A stretch of 64,000 bases of DNA from CAYUWG01 sp964448285 (GCA_964448285.1 CAYUWG010000007.1:1-64000); one strand, 5' to 3'; counted from the first letter of the stretch, positions 1 through 8,869 are shown. The notes: a model not told the origin generated them from the sequence alone. Numbers and translations are program-made.

Positions 1-88
1 CACCTCTTCGCCTCTTTACTTCATGGATTTGATTTATCTCGAGACGAAAACCAAGGAATGATCGTCCTACCGGAAATCACGTGAAGAG

Positions 89-108
89 CACGCTGAAGCG
101 TGTACAAC
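89..108 (+). repeat. Palindromic dispersed repeat, copy 1
   Basis: The 20-mer CACGCTGAAGCGTGTACAAC can fold into a hairpin with stem CACGC/GCGTG and loop TGAA. It is followed by a TACAGTCCCCTTTACTCC-type tail. Further copies start at 134, 262 and 6476. Confidence 0.9.
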
Positions 109-133
109 ATACAGTCCCCTTTACTCCTTCAAA

Positions 134-153
134 CACGCTGAAGCGTGTACAAC
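134..153 (+). repeat. Palindromic dispersed repeat, copy 2
   Basis: Exact copy of CACGCTGAAGCGTGTACAAC, again followed by GTACAGTCC and a CTTTACTCCTTCACC tract. It lies 45 bases after copy 1. Confidence 0.9.
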
Positions 154-261
154 GTACAGTCCTCTTTACTCCTTCACCTCTTCGCCTCTTTACTTCATGG
201 ATTTGATTTATCTCGAGACGAAAACCAAGAATGATCGTCCTACCGGAAATCACGTGAAGAT

Positions 262-281
262 CACGCTGAAGCGTGTACAAC
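262..281 (+). repeat. Palindromic dispersed repeat, copy 3
   Basis: Exact third copy, followed by GTACAGTCCCCTTTACTCC and a CACCTCTTTACCTCTTTAC tract. It is the copy closest to the first gene of the operon. Confidence 0.9.
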
Positions 282-389
282 GTACAGTCCCCTTTACTCC
301 TTCACCTCTTTACCTCTTTACTCTCTTGCCATTCATCCCTGAATGTGCTTATTTGCGATGAGCTTGTTTCACCCGTTGAACGGAGTCCT

Positions 390-2324
390 ATGAGAGATTT
401 GAGTTCCATCTTGACCAATATGCGGAACCGCCATTTCCTCGTCTTCGATCTGATTGCGATGATGGCGATTCCCGTCATGGCGTTGGCGCTTCGTCTCGAT
501 GCGCAATTTTCCTGGATGTATTGGAATTCCCTGATCGTCTATACGGGACTGTCCATTCTCGTGAAGCTTCCGGTCTTCTACAAGTTCGGATTGTACAAAC
601 ACCTCTGGCGCTACGCGAGCATCGAGGAAGTTTCCGTCATCCTGCTTGCAATCCTGACTGCGGCATTCATCATTGACGTCGTGTATCTGCTTGTCCTTCC
701 TGTGATACCGCTCAAGTTGCCGCTCTCGATACCACGCTCGGTTCCGGCGATCGACCTGATGTTGTCGCTGAGCTTGCATGGAGGCATACGCTTGCTGAGC
801 AGGATATTCAGCACGGAGATGAGGAAGAAGGACAAGGGCGACGGTGCGTTGAAGCGCGTGCTCATTATCGGTGCGGGAAATTCCGGAACGATGATCGCGA
901 AGGAGATGCTGCGCAACCCACAGGAAGGGCTTCTCCCGGTCGCATTCGTCGATGACGACCCGCGAAAAAAAGGAGGGGTGATTTACAGCATCCCCGTGTT
1001 AGGTGGAAGGGATTTGATCCCGGAGGTCGTGCGCAAGAGCAGAGTTGAGATGATTCTCATCGCAATGCCTTCTGCGTCAGGCCGCACGATCCGCGCGGTC
1101 ATGAAGATCGTCGAGCCGCTCAACATCAAAACGAAAACGCTTCCGGGCGTCGCCGAACTCGTTTCAGATACAGTCGATCTGCGGCAGTTCCGTGAAGTGC
1201 GAATCGACGACTTGCTGAGGCGCGAACCCGTGAAGACGGACATGAGCCGCGTTCGGAAGATGCTTCACCGGCAGACGGTTCTCGTCACGGGCGCGGGCGG
1301 TTCCATCGGCTCGGAGCTTTGCCGGCACATCGCACAGTGCCAACCGAAGACGATCATCCTCCTCGGTCACGGTGAAAACTCCATTCATTCCATCATGCGC
1401 GAACTGCAGGAGACGTATCCACTCGTGCGTCTGCAATGCGTCATCGCCGACATCCGTGATGAAGACCGCATTCGAGCGACGCTTGAGAGGCATCGCCCCG
1501 GTTTCATTTACCACACCGCCGCGCATAAGCACGTCCCGTTGATGGAAGAGAACGTCATCGAAGCGGTAACGAACAATGTTCTCGGGACGATCATCCTTCT
1601 CAAGTGCGCGCACGATGCAGACATACCGAACGTGACCTGCATTTCGACGGACAAAGCGGTGCAACCGCGCAGCGTGATGGGAGCGACGAAGCGCATGGCG
1701 GAGATTGCTCTGCAGATTGCATCACGTGAAACGAACCTGCACTACGTTGCCGTGCGCTTCGGAAACGTACTCGGAAGCCGTGGCAGCGTCATTCCGGTGT
1801 TCATGGATCAGATTGCGAAGAGAACGCCGATCACGATTACGCACCCGGAGATGCGGCGCTATTTCATGACGATTCCGGAAGCGGTGCAGTTAGTTCTCCA
1901 AGCATCCGCGCTTGAAGGCAACGGCGAAATCAACGTGTTAGACATGGGCGAGCCTGAGTTGATTCTCGACCTCGCAATCGATCTCATCCAGCTTGCGGGA
2001 TTGGTTCCGTACAAGGATATCGACATTGAGTTCACAGGTCTTCGTCCCGGAGAAAAGCTGACCGAGGAACTGTTCCGCAATGGCGAGATCTTCGTGAAGT
2101 CGCGCCACGAAAAGATCTTCCGCGTCGTCGATACGATATCGAACGACGGCAATCACGATGGTTCGAACGGAAGGCATTTTCACACGCTCAGTGATTATGA
2201 AACGTTCGTGCGCAACCTCATTGCCATTCCCAACGAGCGCAGCGCACTGCTCGAATACATCGCGAACGTCGTTCCGGACTTCGACCACCGAAACGATCCG
2301 GAGTTGTTACGCGACCTTGCGTAG
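390..2324 (+). CDS. Membrane-bound nucleoside-diphosphate-sugar 4,6-dehydratase (CapD/WbpM/PglF family)
   Basis: Likely a UDP-N-acetyl-hexosamine 4,6-dehydratase that makes 6-deoxy-4-keto sugar nucleotides for surface polysaccharide or glycans, acting on the cytoplasmic face of the inner membrane. The ~644-aa length and architecture fit the long FlaA1/WbpM class. Hydrophobic segments fill roughly the first 150 residues. A CoA-binding-like Rossmann domain follows with GAGNSGTMIAKE, then the SDR catalytic domain with TGAGGSIGSE. The catalytic region CISTDKAVQPRSVMGATK has Met in place of the usual SDR Tyr (MxxxK), as in WbpM-type enzymes. The chosen ATG at 390 has GGAG at 382-385. The frame is open back to 273, but that stretch lies in the repeat tract and does not look coding. 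It is the first gene of an operon with gmd and fcl, separated from them by a putative terminator. Exact substrate is not resolvable. Confidence 0.92.
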   Translation: MRDLSSILTNMRNRHFLVFDLIAMMAIPVMALALRLDAQFSWMYWNSLIVYTGLSILVKLPVFYKFGLYKHLWRYASIEEVSVILLAILTAAFIIDVVYLLVLPVIPLKLPLSIPRSVPAIDLMLSLSLHGGIRLLSRIFSTEMRKKDKGDGALKRVLIIGAGNSGTMIAKEMLRNPQEGLLPVAFVDDDPRKKGGVIYSIPVLGGRDLIPEVVRKSRVEMILIAMPSASGRTIRAVMKIVEPLNIKTKTLPGVAELVSDTVDLRQFREVRIDDLLRREPVKTDMSRVRKMLHRQTVLVTGAGGSIGSELCRHIAQCQPKTIILLGHGENSIHSIMRELQETYPLVRLQCVIADIRDEDRIRATLERHRPGFIYHTAAHKHVPLMEENVIEAVTNNVLGTIILLKCAHDADIPNVTCISTDKAVQPRSVMGATKRMAEIALQIASRETNLHYVAVRFGNVLGSRGSVIPVFMDQIAKRTPITITHPEMRRYFMTIPEAVQLVLQASALEGNGEINVLDMGEPELILDLAIDLIQLAGLVPYKDIDIEFTGLRPGEKLTEELFRNGEIFVKSRHEKIFRVVDTISNDGNHDGSNGRHFHTLSDYETFVRNLIAIPNERSALLEYIANVVPDFDHRNDPELLRDLA

Positions 2325-2346
2325 CATTCCATAAGAACACACATCC

Positions 2347-2374
2347 GCGACCGTCACAAGCGGTCGCATTTTTT
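2347..2374 (+). terminator. Rho-independent terminator between dehydratase gene and gmd
   Basis: Stem GCGACCG (2347-2353), loop TCACAAG, stem CGGTCGC (2361-2367), then A and a run of six T. It ends 17 bases before the gmd start, so it either terminates the upstream transcript or acts as a partial attenuator inside the sugar operon. Confidence 0.75.
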
Positions 2375-2391
2375 CACCTGAACACTTTACA

Positions 2392-3429
2392 ATGAAAGTT
2401 GCTTTGATAACGGGAATCACCGGCCAGGATGGTTCCTACCTCGCCGAACTGCTTCTCGACAAAGGCTACACGGTTCACGGACTGATTCGACGTTCGAGTT
2501 CCTTCAACACCGGGCGCATCGATCATCTGTATAATTCCGATGTAATGAACGAACGATTGTTCCTTCACTATGGTGATCTCACGGATTCGAGCAACCTCAA
2601 CCGCCTCTTGGAAAAAATTCACCCCGACGAAGTCTATAATCTTGCGGCACAGAGTCACGTGAAGGTTTCCTTCGAAGTGCCCGAATACACCGCCGAAGTC
2701 GATGCCGTCGGAACGCTCCGCTTTCTCGACGCCATCAAGGAAACCGGTTTGAAGACGCGGTTCTATCAGGCATCCACGAGCGAGCTTTACGGGAAAGTGC
2801 AGGAGATTCCGCAGAAAGAAACGACGCCGTTCTATCCGCGCTCACCGTACGGCGTTGCGAAGATTTACGGGTACTGGATCGTGGTGAATTACCGCGAGGC
2901 GTACAATCTCTATGCGTGCAACGGCATTCTCTTCAATCATGAATCTCCAAGACGCGGCGAAACCTTCGTTACGCGGAAGATCACACGCGCCGCAGCCCGC
3001 ATCAAGCACGGCTTGCAGGAACGACTGACGCTCGGCAATCTCGATGCGAAACGCGACTGGGGCTATGCACCGGAGTTTGTCGAAGCGATGTGGCTCATGG
3101 TTCAGCAGGAAACACCGGATGACTTCGTCATTGCGACGGGTGAAACGCACACGGTGCGTGAGTTCACAGACGTTGCGTTCAGCGAGCTTGGTATGTCCCT
3201 CGCGTGGGAAGGAGAAGCGGAGAAGGAAATCGGCAGGGATGCTGAAACCGGAGCGATTCGCGTGAAGGTCGATCCCTCGTATTATCGACCGACGGAAGTC
3301 GATATCCTCATTGGCGACCCAACGAAGGCAAAGGAAAAACTCGGTTGGACTCCGACGGTAACGTTCGCTGAGCTTGCGCGGCTGATGGCTCGCGCGGATT
3401 ACGAAAAGGTGTTGAAGCGGGGATACTGA
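2392..3429 (+). CDS. gmd: GDP-mannose 4,6-dehydratase
   Basis: Converts GDP-D-mannose to GDP-4-keto-6-deoxy-D-mannose in the cytoplasm, the first step to GDP-L-fucose and related deoxysugars. The N-terminus MKVALITGITGQDGSYLAE is the classic Gmd NAD(P)-binding signature. RRSSSFNTGRIDHLY is the conserved nucleotide-contact region. STSELYGK and the YGVAK segment supply the Thr/Glu/Tyr/Lys catalytic set. Length (345 aa) is normal for the family. The stop is one base before the fcl start at 3431, so translation is probably coupled. Gmd-Fcl adjacency makes GDP-fucose the most likely end product. Confidence 0.97.
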   Translation: MKVALITGITGQDGSYLAELLLDKGYTVHGLIRRSSSFNTGRIDHLYNSDVMNERLFLHYGDLTDSSNLNRLLEKIHPDEVYNLAAQSHVKVSFEVPEYTAEVDAVGTLRFLDAIKETGLKTRFYQASTSELYGKVQEIPQKETTPFYPRSPYGVAKIYGYWIVVNYREAYNLYACNGILFNHESPRRGETFVTRKITRAAARIKHGLQERLTLGNLDAKRDWGYAPEFVEAMWLMVQQETPDDFVIATGETHTVREFTDVAFSELGMSLAWEGEAEKEIGRDAETGAIRVKVDPSYYRPTEVDILIGDPTKAKEKLGWTPTVTFAELARLMARADYEKVLKRGY

Positions 3430-3430
3430 G

Positions 3431-4528
3431 ATGATGGATAAAGACGCGCGGATTTTCATCGCCGGACACACGGGCATGGTCGGCTCAGCGATGAGTCGCA
3501 ACCTTACGTCGGGCGGCTATACGAATCTGCTCCTTCGTGATCGATCACAACTCGATTTGCTCCGACAGAGCGAGGTCGAGGAATTTTTCGAGCGAGAGAA
3601 TCCGGAGTACGTATTCTTCGCGGCGGCAAGAGTCGGCGGCATTCTCGCGAACAACACCGCCCGCGCGGATTTCATCTATGAGAACCTGCAGATGCAAAAC
3701 AACGTCATCGCGGCAGCGCACCGATACAACGTGCTCAAGCTGTTGTTCTTGGGTTCATCATGCATCTACCCGAAGTTCGCTCCACAGCCGATAAAGGAGG
3801 AGTCGCTCCTCACGGGTGAGCTGGAGCCGACGAATGAGCCATACGCCATCGCGAAAATTGCCGGGCTGAAAATGTGCGAGTCTTTCAACCGGCAGCATGG
3901 AACGAACTTCATCGCTGCGATGCCGACGAATCTGTATGGCCCGAACGATAACTTCAACCTTCGTTCGAGTCACGTGCTGCCCGCGCTCATCCGCAAGTTC
4001 CATCTCGCGAAACTCCTTCAGCAGGGTGATGAAGATGCGCTCGACCGCGACATGCAGATCAACGGCGATCATCCTTCCGACGCGAAGCCGGTTCAAGCGC
4101 TCGCGGACTTCGGAGTCCGTGCCGAGGTCGTGGAGTTGTGGGGGACAGGAACGCCGCGACGGGAATTCCTCCACGTGGATGATTGCGCGTCAGCGTTGGT
4201 ATTCATGATGAACGAATACGACGAGACGCCGTTTCTCAACGTTGGCTCCGGCGAGGATATCACCATTCGCGAGCTCGCCGAGTCGATAAAAGACATCGTC
4301 GGTTACGAAGGCGGGATTGCGTTCAATCCGGACTATCCCGACGGCACACCAAGAAAGCTCATGGATAACTCCCGCCTCCGGCTGCTTGGATGGGAGCCTT
4401 CTCTTGGACTTGAGGAGGGAATTCGACGGACCTATCAATGGTACCTGCAAAGAACGACGGCTGCGCATCGCACGCCGACAGATAACCAGCATTACTTTAT
4501 GAACACTCACACAGGAGAAGGACGATGA
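3431..4528 (+). CDS. fcl: GDP-L-fucose synthase
   Basis: NADPH-dependent 3,5-epimerase/4-reductase that turns the Gmd product into GDP-L-fucose. Seen: N-terminal FIAGHTGMVGSAM Rossmann loop, FFAAARVGGI, SSCIYPK, and the YAIAKIAGLKMCE catalytic Tyr/Lys region, followed by PTNLYGPNDNFNL and WGTGTPRREFLHVDD. At 365 aa it is longer than E. coli WcaG. The extra sequence is a charged insertion between the HLAKLL region and the WGTG motif, plus a hydrophilic C-terminal tail. Two adjacent ATGs (3431, 3434) are possible starts. The stop overlaps the next start as ATGA, so the following thioredoxin-like gene is likely co-translated. Confidence 0.95.
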   Translation: MMDKDARIFIAGHTGMVGSAMSRNLTSGGYTNLLLRDRSQLDLLRQSEVEEFFERENPEYVFFAAARVGGILANNTARADFIYENLQMQNNVIAAAHRYNVLKLLFLGSSCIYPKFAPQPIKEESLLTGELEPTNEPYAIAKIAGLKMCESFNRQHGTNFIAAMPTNLYGPNDNFNLRSSHVLPALIRKFHLAKLLQQGDEDALDRDMQINGDHPSDAKPVQALADFGVRAEVVELWGTGTPRREFLHVDDCASALVFMMNEYDETPFLNVGSGEDITIRELAESIKDIVGYEGGIAFNPDYPDGTPRKLMDNSRLRLLGWEPSLGLEEGIRRTYQWYLQRTTAAHRTPTDNQHYFMNTHTGEGR

Positions 4529-6411
4529 AACGATGGATGCTTGTGCTCATACTTTTTGCCGCTGCAACGAGTTGGGCGGAACCGCATGGGACGATCAAAC
4601 CCGTCAAACCGGTCGTCGGAAAACCGCTGACCATTTCTTACGACCACACTGCACCGGGCGCGACGCTGAAGGATGCGAAAAGCATCGAAGCGCACCTCCT
4701 ACTCTACCGAAAGGATGAACTTCCACTCCTGATCGAATTGCCTATGAGAAAAGGTCAGGCGTGGGAAGCGACAACGACGCTCACTGACCCCTTGGCGCAA
4801 TACTTCATTCTGCGATTCCTCGATGGTGACAAAGTGGATGATAACGGCGGGAAGTTCTGGGACTCGTATATCTGCACGCAAAAGGGCAAGCCCGTCCCCG
4901 GCGCACACAATCGCTGCGGACAATCCTACGCGATGCCGATGCGTGATTTCAAGCGCGAGAAGGACTTCGAGCGCGCACGAAAGGAAATTCAGTTGGAAGA
5001 AAAGCTCTATCCGGGAAGAGTGGAGACGGAGCTGTTCAAACTGGAACTTGGACTGATCGATACGGATGATGAAGCCGATGAGAAGAAGAAGAAGGTTGCA
5101 CGAGGATTGGAAAAACAACTCCAGCGGAAAAACCTGACTCCGGAGCAACGCGTTGCAATCGCCAACCTCCTCGACCGTGTGGGTGAAAAGGATCGTGCGA
5201 AAGACGTCCGTCATCAAGTGCTGAAGGGCAATCCGCCGGAGAAGCTTTCCCATCAACTGCAATTCATGGAGATCCAGCAGATCAAAGACGCGACCGAACG
5301 CGCGAACGCCGGCGCACAATTTCTCGATCGGTATCCACAATCCGATCCGAGCTATAGACGCACGGTCATCAACTTTCTCATCCGCGCGAAGATGCGCGAC
5401 CGTGCAGTGCATTATCTCATGACGATGAATCCCCCCGACGGAAGTCTCCTTAATTCCATCGCATGGGAAATGATCGAGAACGACGAAGACATTCCGCGCG
5501 CGGTGGAGTTAGCGAGGACGGGGCGCGATGCGTATCGCCATGCAGACCTGAGTGCGAAGCCGTCGTACTATCCGACGAGGTCATGGATGGAGAGCCAGCG
5601 TTACGGTCTTGGGATGATCCTCGACACGTATGCATTCGGCCTGTTCAAACTCGGCAACACGGGAGAAGCGCTCGAGTCGTACAGGGAATCGTACCACATT
5701 TTGAAAGGCGCCGATGATGAAGTCAACGAGCGCTACGTTCAGTGCCTCGCAGCGATGGAACGCTACGAAGAGGCGCTCGGTGCTGCGAGGGAGTGTATCG
5801 AACAATCGCACTTCAACGACGGACTGATTGGCCATGCGCGTGTCGCATTCGCAAAGCACCACGGGAATGAAGATGGATTCGATGCATGGCTCGATGCAGG
5901 GAAGAAGACTGCGAAGGCGAACATGAGACAGCGATTGATCAAAGAGCGGATCGATGCGCCTGCAGCGGCTTTCGAAGCGAGACAAATGAACGGCGGTACT
6001 GTCTCGCTTGCATCACTGAAGGGTAAAGTTGTGGTGCTCGATTTCTGGGCGACGTGGTGCGGACCGTGCAAAGCGGCGTTTCCGTATCTGGAAAAAGTTT
6101 ATTCGCACTACAAGGACAATCCGGACGTGATGATCCTCGCGGTGAACACGATGGAGAGCGTGAAGGGCGATAAGCGCGACGCCGCAGTTCGTGACTTCAT
6201 CAAGCAAACCGGTTATACGTTTCCCGTCGTGTTCGACGAATCGAAGATCGCAGAGGCATACAAGGTTGAGGGCATTCCTACGCAGTTCTTCATAGATCGC
6301 GAAGGGAAGGTTCAGTTCAAGGAAGTCGGCTTTACCGGTCCGGAAATGGAAAACAACATGAAGCTCATGATCGACATGCTGCTTTCTGGAGAAGGCTTCT
6401 CCTCGAAGTAA
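4525..6411 (+). CDS. Exported TPR-like protein with C-terminal TlpA/ResA thioredoxin domain
   Basis: Predicted periplasmic thiol-disulfide oxidoreductase. The N-terminus MKRWMLVLILFAAATSWA is a signal peptide. Residues ~25-120 look beta-rich, ~130-480 are charged helical repeats resembling TPR solenoid, and ~485-628 form a redoxin domain with FWATWCGPCK (Cys512/Cys515) and a GIPTQFFIDREGK cis-Pro loop. TlpA-like proteins usually reduce periplasmic cysteines. The helical middle part probably binds a partner. The start overlaps the fcl stop by 4 bases, which ties it to the fucose operon, although no link between the two functions is established. A strong terminator follows directly, marking the operon end. 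Confidence 0.85.
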   Translation: MKRWMLVLILFAAATSWAEPHGTIKPVKPVVGKPLTISYDHTAPGATLKDAKSIEAHLLLYRKDELPLLIELPMRKGQAWEATTTLTDPLAQYFILRFLDGDKVDDNGGKFWDSYICTQKGKPVPGAHNRCGQSYAMPMRDFKREKDFERARKEIQLEEKLYPGRVETELFKLELGLIDTDDEADEKKKKVARGLEKQLQRKNLTPEQRVAIANLLDRVGEKDRAKDVRHQVLKGNPPEKLSHQLQFMEIQQIKDATERANAGAQFLDRYPQSDPSYRRTVINFLIRAKMRDRAVHYLMTMNPPDGSLLNSIAWEMIENDEDIPRAVELARTGRDAYRHADLSAKPSYYPTRSWMESQRYGLGMILDTYAFGLFKLGNTGEALESYRESYHILKGADDEVNERYVQCLAAMERYEEALGAARECIEQSHFNDGLIGHARVAFAKHHGNEDGFDAWLDAGKKTAKANMRQRLIKERIDAPAAAFEARQMNGGTVSLASLKGKVVVLDFWATWCGPCKAAFPYLEKVYSHYKDNPDVMILAVNTMESVKGDKRDAAVRDFIKQTGYTFPVVFDESKIAEAYKVEGIPTQFFIDREGKVQFKEVGFTGPEMENNMKLMIDMLLSGEGFSSK

Positions 6412-6433
6412 TTCTTCCGCAACATCGGATAGC

Positions 6434-6462
6434 AAAAAGCCCCGGCATTGTCGGGGCTTTTT
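6434..6462. terminator. Bidirectional rho-independent terminator
   Basis: AAAAAGCCCCG, loop GCATTGT, CGGGGCTTTTT: a perfect stem with an A run on one side and a T run on the other. It sits 22 bases after the thioredoxin gene and faces a convergent gene, so it can end transcription from both directions. Confidence 0.93.
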
Positions 6463-6475
6463 GTTAACGGGCATT

Positions 6476-6495
6476 CACGCTGAAGCGTGTACAAC
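6476..6495 (+). repeat. Palindromic dispersed repeat, copy 4 (right flank of sugar operon)
   Basis: Exact copy of CACGCTGAAGCGTGTACAAC in the same orientation as the three copies at 89, 134 and 262. It is followed by GTACGCGTTCAACGTGCACG and a CTTTACCTCTTTACTTC tract like that after copy 3. The operon at 390-6411 is therefore bracketed by directly repeated elements. Confidence 0.9.
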
Positions 6496-6536
6496 GTACG
6501 CGTTCAACGTGCACGCTTCTTTACCTCTTTACTTCT

Positions 6537-7052
6537 TCACTTCAACATCCGGTAAGTCAATCCCAGGAAAGCGGTCAGATAGGACTTTGATTGATAAAAG
6601 GATGATTCAACGGTCGTCTTCTTTACACTCAGTCGGAAGTGGACGCCAAAGGTATCGTAGAGGTAGAGACCGAGCACGATATACATAGATTCTAAAAGTG
6701 TATTCTGCCTGAGAGATGATTTGTTCGATTCGACTTTTCCTGCAAACGGCTTGATGAACGATAGCCCGATGAAGGGGCTGTGTCCGGTATGCTCTGCAAT
6801 GAGGTCGATTGTGATACAGGGAAAGAGATCGTCCGCATAGAATGATCCGATGCCCGCCTGGGGCCGAATCGTAAACTCACCCGCGCGATATTCCTTGCCG
6901 ACTCCTCCCATGAAAAGCCAAGGCGAAACGGCAACCTCTCCGTAGAGGAATAATCCACTGTTCCCTTTGCCGTTCTCCTGACTAACACACTGATTCCCAT
7001 TCAGCATGATGAGAAAGAGAAAAGGAACTGCAGAACCGGAGCGTGAAATCAT
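6537..7052 (-). CDS. Small predicted outer-membrane protein
   Basis: I do not recognise a named family. The 171-aa product starts with a hydrophobic segment (VPFLFLIMLNG) consistent with a signal sequence. The rest alternates hydrophobic and polar residues with many Gly/Tyr/Phe, and ends in YLTAFLGLTYRMLK, which resembles a beta-barrel C-terminal strand. It lies 50 bases downstream of the ABC exporter gene on the same strand and could be co-transcribed. Its composition is more AT-rich than its neighbours. Function unknown. Confidence 0.6.
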   Translation of the reverse strand: MISRSGSAVPFLFLIMLNGNQCVSQENGKGNSGLFLYGEVAVSPWLFMGGVGKEYRAGEFTIRPQAGIGSFYADDLFPCITIDLIAEHTGHSPFIGLSFIKPFAGKVESNKSSLRQNTLLESMYIVLGLYLYDTFGVHFRLSVKKTTVESSFYQSKSYLTAFLGLTYRMLK

Positions 7053-7102
7053 TGAATGAGCACTCTACTCTGTGAACACCATCTCAATTTCACCCAAAGT
7101 CA

Positions 7103-8869
7103 TCAGAATGTCAATGCATTTACCGGTTCTTCGCGCTCACCGATTTGCTGCCTCCACATCGCGGAGTAAAGTCCCCTCAGATCGAGCAATTCATCATGCG
7201 TTCCGGATTCGATGATCCGACCTTTCTCTAAAACATAGATTCTGTCGGCGTGCATGACGGAGAAGAGTCGATGTGCGATGAGAATGGAAATGAGATCCGT
7301 GCGTGCGGAGATGTCCCGAATCGTTGCGGTGATTTCTTCCTCCGTCAAGGAATCGAGTGAGGACGTTGCTTCATCGAAGACGAGCAGGTCGGGTTCGCGG
7401 AGGAGTGCTCGCGCGATGGAGAGGCGTTGCTTCTCGCCGCCTGAGACTTTGACGCCACCTTCACCGATCAAAGTATCAAGTCCCTGGTCTGCGCGAGCGA
7501 GGAGCGATTCGCACGCGGCGCTTTGCAGAACGCGAAGGCATTGCTCATCCGTTGCGGTTGCGTTTACGAATAAGAGATTCTCCCGGATCGTACCGGCGAA
7601 GAGTTGTGTGTCCTGCGTGACAAAACCGATGCGATTGCGGAAAGCATCCATGTCGATGTGATCGAACGGCGTTCCATTGTAGAGAATCGTTCCGCGCTCA
7701 GGCCGGTAGAGACCGACTAAAAGTTTTACGAGCGTCGTTTTGCCCGCGCCCGACGGGCCGACGAATGCGATCGTCTCACCGCGATTCACGACGAAGCTCA
7801 CGTCGGTGAGGGCATTCTTCATCGCGGATTGATGTCGAAAGTTCACGCGGTCGAATTCGAGCGTCTGAAGCGTTCCGACCGTGACCGGTGCAATCGGACG
7901 CGGTTCCCTTTTCATGTTGAGAATGCCTTCGAAGTGATTGAGCGAGACTTCCGTTTCGCGGTAGATGTTGATGATGTTGCCCAGTTCCTGCAACGGCCCA
8001 AAGATGAAGAAGGAGTAAATCCATAATGAGAAGAACTCTCCGAATGTGATCTCCTGCGCAAAGATGAGGAAGAGCATAAGCCCGAGTATTGTCGTGCGGA
8101 GAAAGTTGACGAACGTTCCCTGAATGAAACTGAGGCTGCGCAGGTAGCGGACCTTGCGCAACTCGAGCTTGAGAATCTTGCCCGTCGTTCCGTTCAGCCG
8201 GTTGATCTCCTGCCGCGAAAGTCCGAGGCTCTTGACAAGCTCGATATTGCGGAGTGACTCAGTGGTCGATCCGGCTAACGCCGTCGTTTCCCCGACGATC
8301 TTCTTTTGAATGATCTTGATGCGCTTGCTGAGAGCCGAGCTGAGAAAACCGAGCAAGGGAATGGTAGTGAAGTACACCGGTGCGATAAGCCAGTGTACGC
8401 TGAAGGCATACACCATCACGAAGATGACGCCGACCAGCGTCGTGAACAGCAGGTTGATGACCGTGGCAATCAACCGCTCAACGTCCGTGCGGACTTTCTG
8501 CAGCTTGCCGAGCGTCTCTCCGCTTCTCTGATCTTCGAAGACGTGGTACGGCAGTTCGAGAGAATGCGCAAGACCGTCGGCATACATCTGTGCGCCGAGT
8601 CGTTGCGTAATCACGTTGATGAAGTAGTCCTGGAAGTTTTTCGCAACGCGGGAAACGAAGGCGACGCCCATTGCTGCGAGGAGAAGCACGCCGACACCTC
8701 GGAAGAATTCCTCACGCGTGAAGTCCTGAAAGTGCGAGACGTAATCGTCGATGATGTGTTTGAAAATGAGAGGGTCGAGAAGCGAGAAGATTTGATTGAC
8801 CGCCGCGAGGAAGAGCGCGAGTAAGACGAGTTTCCAGTAACGGTGGAGATAGGAGAGGAGGACTTTCAT
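7103..8869 (-). CDS. ABC exporter, fused transmembrane and ATPase domains (MsbA/MdlB-like)
   Basis: ATP-driven exporter half-transporter, expected to work as a dimer in the inner membrane. Residues ~1-310 hold about six transmembrane helices, beginning MKVLLSYLHRYWKLVLLAL. Residues ~330-575 are the nucleotide-binding domain: Walker A GPSGAGKTT near residue 370, Q-loop FVTQDTQLF, signature VSGGEKQR, Walker B LLVFDEATSSLD and H-loop ILIAHRL. The 588-aa length is typical. Substrate cannot be read from sequence; lipids, lipopolysaccharide precursors or hydrophobic drugs are the usual cargo of this class. Confidence 0.93.
   Translation of the reverse strand: MKVLLSYLHRYWKLVLLALFLAAVNQIFSLLDPLIFKHIIDDYVSHFQDFTREEFFRGVGVLLLAAMGVAFVSRVAKNFQDYFINVITQRLGAQMYADGLAHSLELPYHVFEDQRSGETLGKLQKVRTDVERLIATVINLLFTTLVGVIFVMVYAFSVHWLIAPVYFTTIPLLGFLSSALSKRIKIIQKKIVGETTALAGSTTESLRNIELVKSLGLSRQEINRLNGTTGKILKLELRKVRYLRSLSFIQGTFVNFLRTTILGLMLFLIFAQEITFGEFFSLWIYSFFIFGPLQELGNIINIYRETEVSLNHFEGILNMKREPRPIAPVTVGTLQTLEFDRVNFRHQSAMKNALTDVSFVVNRGETIAFVGPSGAGKTTLVKLLVGLYRPERGTILYNGTPFDHIDMDAFRNRIGFVTQDTQLFAGTIRENLLFVNATATDEQCLRVLQSAACESLLARADQGLDTLIGEGGVKVSGGEKQRLSIARALLREPDLLVFDEATSSLDSLTEEEITATIRDISARTDLISILIAHRLFSVMHADRIYVLEKGRIIESGTHDELLDLRGLYSAMWRQQIGEREEPVNALTF

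Larger units (their letters stand above)
1..260. repeat. Direct repeat pair, ~86 bp units
   Basis: Two near-identical units lie at 1-87 and 175-260. Each begins with a pyrimidine-rich CACCTCTTCGCCTCTTTAC run and ends in GGAAATCACGTGAAGA. The second unit lacks one G in the run that reads CCAAGGAATG in the first. Each unit is followed directly by a copy of the CACGC-TGAA-GCGTG palindromic element. No credible coding sequence occupies this 389-base leader, so it is best described as repetitive intergenic DNA upstream of the polysaccharide operon. Confidence 0.9.

Noticed and set aside
77..280. 67-codon minus-strand ORF in the leader repeats
   Set aside because: It is made of the repeat units themselves, with duplicated low-complexity segments, and has no ribosome site.
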